In this document: piece after piece, positions 4,328 through 6,551 of the stretch
How the letters are laid out: each line of letters begins with the position of its first letter
How positions within the stretch are numbered: the stretch's first letter is position 1
Assembly: GCA_025934385.1 (NCBI GenBank)
Contig: JAICYE010000129.1
Coordinates: forward strand, 1-6,551
Direction: 5' to 3'
DNA from: Acidimicrobiia bacterium
GTDB lineage: Bacteria > Actinomycetota > Acidimicrobiia > IMCC26256 > BP-133
Length of the DNA: 6,551 nucleotides
Made by a program: the position numbers and the translations under genes
Notes under the pieces: model-generated
Database searches by the model: none
What the model saw: the letters and a program-made list of their open reading frames with translations, nothing else
What the model was told of the DNA's origin: nothing

Positions 4328-5737
4328 GTGGCGTACCGGAGCAGGGCGAAATTGGGGAGATTCACCGGCCTCCCCCGAGGCAAGCTGCTGGCCGGGCGGC
4401 TCGTCGTCGCCGGCCTGATGGTCGGGCTGCTTCCGCCCGCCGCCCGCGCCGCCGTCGGCGGGAGCGGGGGCGGCGGGCGGGTCGGCCCGAGCCTCGTCTC
4501 GCTCGGGCTCGGCGGCCGGGAGGCCGACGGGCCGAGTTTCACGCCGGCCATCAGCGGCGACGGCCGGTACGTGGCCTTCGCCTCGGCCGGTTCGACGCTC
4601 GTCGCGGGCGACACCAACGGCGTCGAGGACGTGTTCGTCTACGACCGTCTGGCTCGCACCACCGAGCGGGTCAGCCTGTCGTCGGCGGGGGAGCAGGGCA
4701 ACGGCGACAGCTACGGCCCGGCCATCAGCGCCGACGGCCGCTATGTGGCCTTCACGTCGGCGGCGTCGAACCTCACCCCGGGTGACGGCAACGGCGAACT
4801 CGACGTGTTCGTGCGGGACCGGGTCGCCCACACCACCGTGCTGGCCAGCGTCGGGCCCCACGGCACGCTGGGCGACGGGCCGAGCATCGCACCGTCGATC
4901 AGCGGCGACGGGCGGCTGGTGGCCTTCGAGTCCGACGCCGACAACCTCGTTCCCAGTGACGGCAACGGGACGGGCGACGTGTTCGTCCACGACGTCGTCG
5001 CCGGGGCCACCCGCCTCCTCAGCGTCGGCGGAGCCGACCAGCAGACCGAGAGCCCGAGCTTCGGCGCGGCCATCAGCGCCGACGGCAGCTCCGTGGCCTT
5101 CGAGTCGTTCTCCTCCCGGCTCGTGCCGGACGACACCAACGACGCCCTCGACGTCTTCGTCGCCGACCTGCCGAGCGGGAACATCAGCCGGGTCAGCGTG
5201 GCCACCGACGGGGCGCAGGGTGACGACCGGAGCTACAGCCCGTCGATCAGCGCCGACGGGCGGATGGTGGCCTTCGCCTCCTTCGCCGACAATCTCGCGC
5301 CGGGCGACACCAACGGGTTGCTCGACGTGTTCGTCCGCCGGCGGGACCAGCCGACGACGACCCGGCTGTCGGTCGGGCCGGGCGGTGTGGAGGGCAACGG
5401 CCTCAGCTTCGCCCCGGTGGTGTCGGCCGACGGCGCCATGGTGGTCTTCTCGTCGGAGGCCTCGAATCTCGTGCCCGACGACACCAACGGCCTGCGGGAC
5501 GTGTTCCTCGCCTCCACCGCCACCGGCGTGGTCACCCGGCTGAGCCGGGCGGCCAAGGGCGCCCGGGCCCAGGGCAACGGCCCGAGCCTGGGCCCGGTGC
5601 TCGACGCCTCGGGGGCGATGGTGGCCTTCGCCTCCTTCGCCACCAACCTCGTGCCGGGCGACACCAACGGCCAGTCGGACGTGTTCGTCGCTCCGAGCCC
5701 GGCGGTGAAGTCGGCCGCCGGCAAGGCGCGCCGCTAG
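4328..5737 (+). CDS. Secreted seven-bladed TolB/WD40-like (PD40-type) beta-propeller protein
   Basis: This 469-residue exported protein starts at GTG 4328. Its N-terminus has basic residues ([10 protein letters not shown]), a hydrophobic core ([16 protein letters not shown]) and probable cleavage after AARA. The rest is seven repeats, each with a strand pair like [14 protein letters not shown], then [19 protein letters not shown], then TTxRVSV. The DGRYVAF segment is the hallmark of PD40/TolB-type propeller blades. The loop D-x-N-G-x-x-D-V-F-V recurs in nearly every blade and resembles Ca2+-binding DxNxxxD loops. The N-terminal [15 protein letters not shown] matches the end of a blade, so it probably completes blade 7 and closes the ring. 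No catalytic or anchoring domain is seen, so a binding or scaffold role outside the cell is inferred. It is preceded by a divergent spacer and followed 89 bp later by phosphoketolase. Confidence 0.88.
   Translation: MAYRSRAKLGRFTGLPRGKLLAGRLVVAGLMVGLLPPAARAAVGGSGGGGRVGPSLVSLGLGGREADGPSFTPAISGDGRYVAFASAGSTLVAGDTNGVEDVFVYDRLARTTERVSLSSAGEQGNGDSYGPAISADGRYVAFTSAASNLTPGDGNGELDVFVRDRVAHTTVLASVGPHGTLGDGPSIAPSISGDGRLVAFESDADNLVPSDGNGTGDVFVHDVVAGATRLLSVGGADQQTESPSFGAAISADGSSVAFESFSSRLVPDDTNDALDVFVADLPSGNISRVSVATDGAQGDDRSYSPSISADGRMVAFASFADNLAPGDTNGLLDVFVRRRDQPTTTRLSVGPGGVEGNGLSFAPVVSADGAMVVFSSEASNLVPDDTNGLRDVFLASTATGVVTRLSRAAKGARAQGNGPSLGPVLDASGAMVAFASFATNLVPGDTNGQSDVFVAPSPAVKSAAGKARR
4548..5690 (+). 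repeat. Seven 174-bp coding repeats (propeller blades)
   Basis: The codons for V(A/V)F begin at 4571, 4745, 4919, 5093, 5267, 5441 and 5621. Five consecutive intervals are exactly 174 bp (58 codons) and the last is 180 bp. The gene therefore grew by unit duplication, and only the last unit carries a length change (two extra codons before PSLGP). Confidence 0.88.
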
Positions 5738-5765
5738 CCGCAACCGCCGGGCGGGGCGTCGTTGC

Positions 5766-5781
5766 TGGTGTCGGGCCACCA
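5766..5781. promoter_or_regulatory. Small inverted repeat upstream of phosphoketolase
   Basis: TGGTG (5766-5770) and CACCA (5777-5781) form a perfect 5-bp inverted repeat around TCGGGC in the 89-bp gap before the phosphoketolase gene. It could be an operator half-site pair or chance. I see no clear promoter boxes in this gap. Confidence 0.2.
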
Positions 5782-5814
5782 CTTTCGGGGAAGAGGCGGT
5801 CCGAACGCGGGCCA

Positions 5815-5821
5815 GGGGAGG
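5815..5821 (+). promoter_or_regulatory. Ribosome-binding site for phosphoketolase
   Basis: GGGGAGG lies 5 bases before ATG 5827, a strong site that supports this start. Confidence 0.85.
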
Positions 5822-5826
5822 ACCAC

Positions 5827-6551
5827 ATGGACGCAGCGCGGGATGCCCAGCTGTCCGAGCGCGACGTCGCCCGCCTCGACGCCTGGTGGCGGGCGGCCAA
5901 CTACCTGTCGGTGGGCCAGATCTATCTGCTCGACAACCCGCTGCTGGAGGAGCCGCTGGCCGCCGAGCACATCAAGCCCCGCCTTCTCGGCCACTGGGGG
6001 ACCACGCCCGGCCTCAACTTCGTCTACGCCCACCTCAACCGGGTGATCACGGAGCGCGACCTCGACACCATCTTCATCTGCGGCCCGGGCCACGGCGGGC
6101 CGGGCATGGTGGCGAGCGCCTGGCTGGAAGGGACCTACAGCGAGGTCTACCCGTCGATCCCCCGCGACGGCGACGGGATGCAGCGGCTGTTCCGCCAGTT
6201 CTCGTTCCCCGGCGGGATCCCGAGCCACGCCGCCCCCGAGACGCCCGGTTCGATCCACGAGGGCGGCGAGCTCGGCTACTCGCTGGCCCACGCCTTCGGG
6301 GCGGCTTTCGACAACCCCGGCCTGCTCGTGGCCTGCGTGATCGGCGACGGCGAGGCCGAGACCGGGCCGCTGGCCACGGCCTGGCACGGCAACAAGTTCC
6401 TCGACCCGGTGCACGACGGCGCCGTGCTGCCGATCCTGCACCTCAACGGCTACAAGATCGCGAACCCGACCGTGCCCGCCCGGATCCACCGAGACGAGCT
6501 GGAGAGCCTGCTGCGAGGCTACGGGCACGAGGTGATCACCGTCGAGGGAGA
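5827..6551 (+). CDS. xfp: Phosphoketolase (xylulose-5-P/fructose-6-P), N-terminal part (3' end outside window)
   Basis: The 241 codons in view are the N-terminal thiamine-diphosphate domain of a phosphoketolase, the cytoplasmic enzyme that splits xylulose-5-P (and often fructose-6-P) with phosphate to acetyl-phosphate plus glyceraldehyde-3-P or erythrose-4-P. Family signatures are nearly perfect: [20 protein letters not shown] (54-73), GPGHGGPG (86-93), [20 protein letters not shown] (133-152), [19 protein letters not shown] (173-191) and [17 protein letters not shown] (204-220). Catalytic-type histidines H56, H89 and H134 are present, as are the cofactor/Mg residues D174 and N207. A full enzyme is about 800 residues, so about 30 percent is seen, with no internal stop. 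Phosphoketolases usually work with acetate kinase or phosphotransacetylase, which may lie downstream outside the window. Specificity for X5P versus F6P cannot be told from this part. Confidence 0.96.
   Translation, partial: MDAARDAQLSERDVARLDAWWRAANYLSVGQIYLLDNPLLEEPLAAEHIKPRLLGHWGTTPGLNFVYAHLNRVITERDLDTIFICGPGHGGPGMVASAWLEGTYSEVYPSIPRDGDGMQRLFRQFSFPGGIPSHAAPETPGSIHEGGELGYSLAHAFGAAFDNPGLLVACVIGDGEAETGPLATAWHGNKFLDPVHDGAVLPILHLNGYKIANPTVPARIHRDELESLLRGYGHEVITVEG

Noticed and set aside
4220..5782. A 520-codon open frame on the minus strand opposite the propeller gene
   Set aside because: It is the mirror of a repetitive GC-rich gene: the same short motif recurs in step with the 174-bp repeats, the composition is rich in Arg, Gly, Ala and Val without known domains, and the plus strand has a perfect ribosome site, signal peptide and propeller motifs.

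Overview
The window looks like ordinary chromosomal DNA from a high-G+C actinobacterium. Both strands are strongly GC-rich by eye, third codon positions are mostly G or C, GTG starts and strong AGGAGG-type ribosome sites occur, and several genes have no ribosome site at all (possible leaderless starts). The propeller, RTX and YdcF-type proteins are of kinds I associate with Actinomycetota, possibly Acidimicrobiia. That placement is inference from style, not from a marker gene.

Layout, left to right. Positions 1-606 (+) are the 3' end of glutamyl-tRNA synthetase (gltX). A short spacer follows with two 46-bp palindromic repeats exactly 70 bp apart (615-660, 685-730), then a 97-codon remnant (743-1036) resembling the last blade or blades of a secreted beta-propeller. 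After two hairpins comes a membrane-anchored DUF218/YdcF-family gene (1248-1991), whose stop codon lies inside a tRNA-Gln(CUG) gene (1977-2051). A strong hairpin (2066-2098) follows the tRNA. Next is a small secreted RTX-repeat protein (about 2202-2798, +).

A leftward cluster then reads from right to left: thioredoxin (3752-4141), a damaged gene (3298-3734), and a secreted single-pass membrane protein of unknown function (2823-3269). To the right of thioredoxin, a 186-bp divergent spacer leads to a secreted seven-bladed beta-propeller protein (4328-5737, +), whose repeats keep an exact 174-bp register. The window ends within a phosphoketolase gene (5827 onward, +).

How the parts relate. GltX and tRNA-Gln belong together functionally if this organism makes Gln-tRNA by the indirect route: GluRS charges tRNA-Gln with Glu and GatCAB amidates it. 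The tRNA carries the U1-A72 pair expected for that route. Thioredoxin (cytoplasmic thiol reduction) and phosphoketolase (acetyl-phosphate production) are housekeeping or central-metabolic genes. The RTX protein and the propeller protein are both predicted exported proteins with repeated Asp/Asn/Gly loops typical of Ca2+ binding. No defence system, CRISPR array, transposase or other obvious new system is present. The most unusual items are the paired palindromic repeats beside a gene remnant, the CDS/tRNA overlap, the decayed gene downstream of thioredoxin, and an 11-base motif shared by two start regions.
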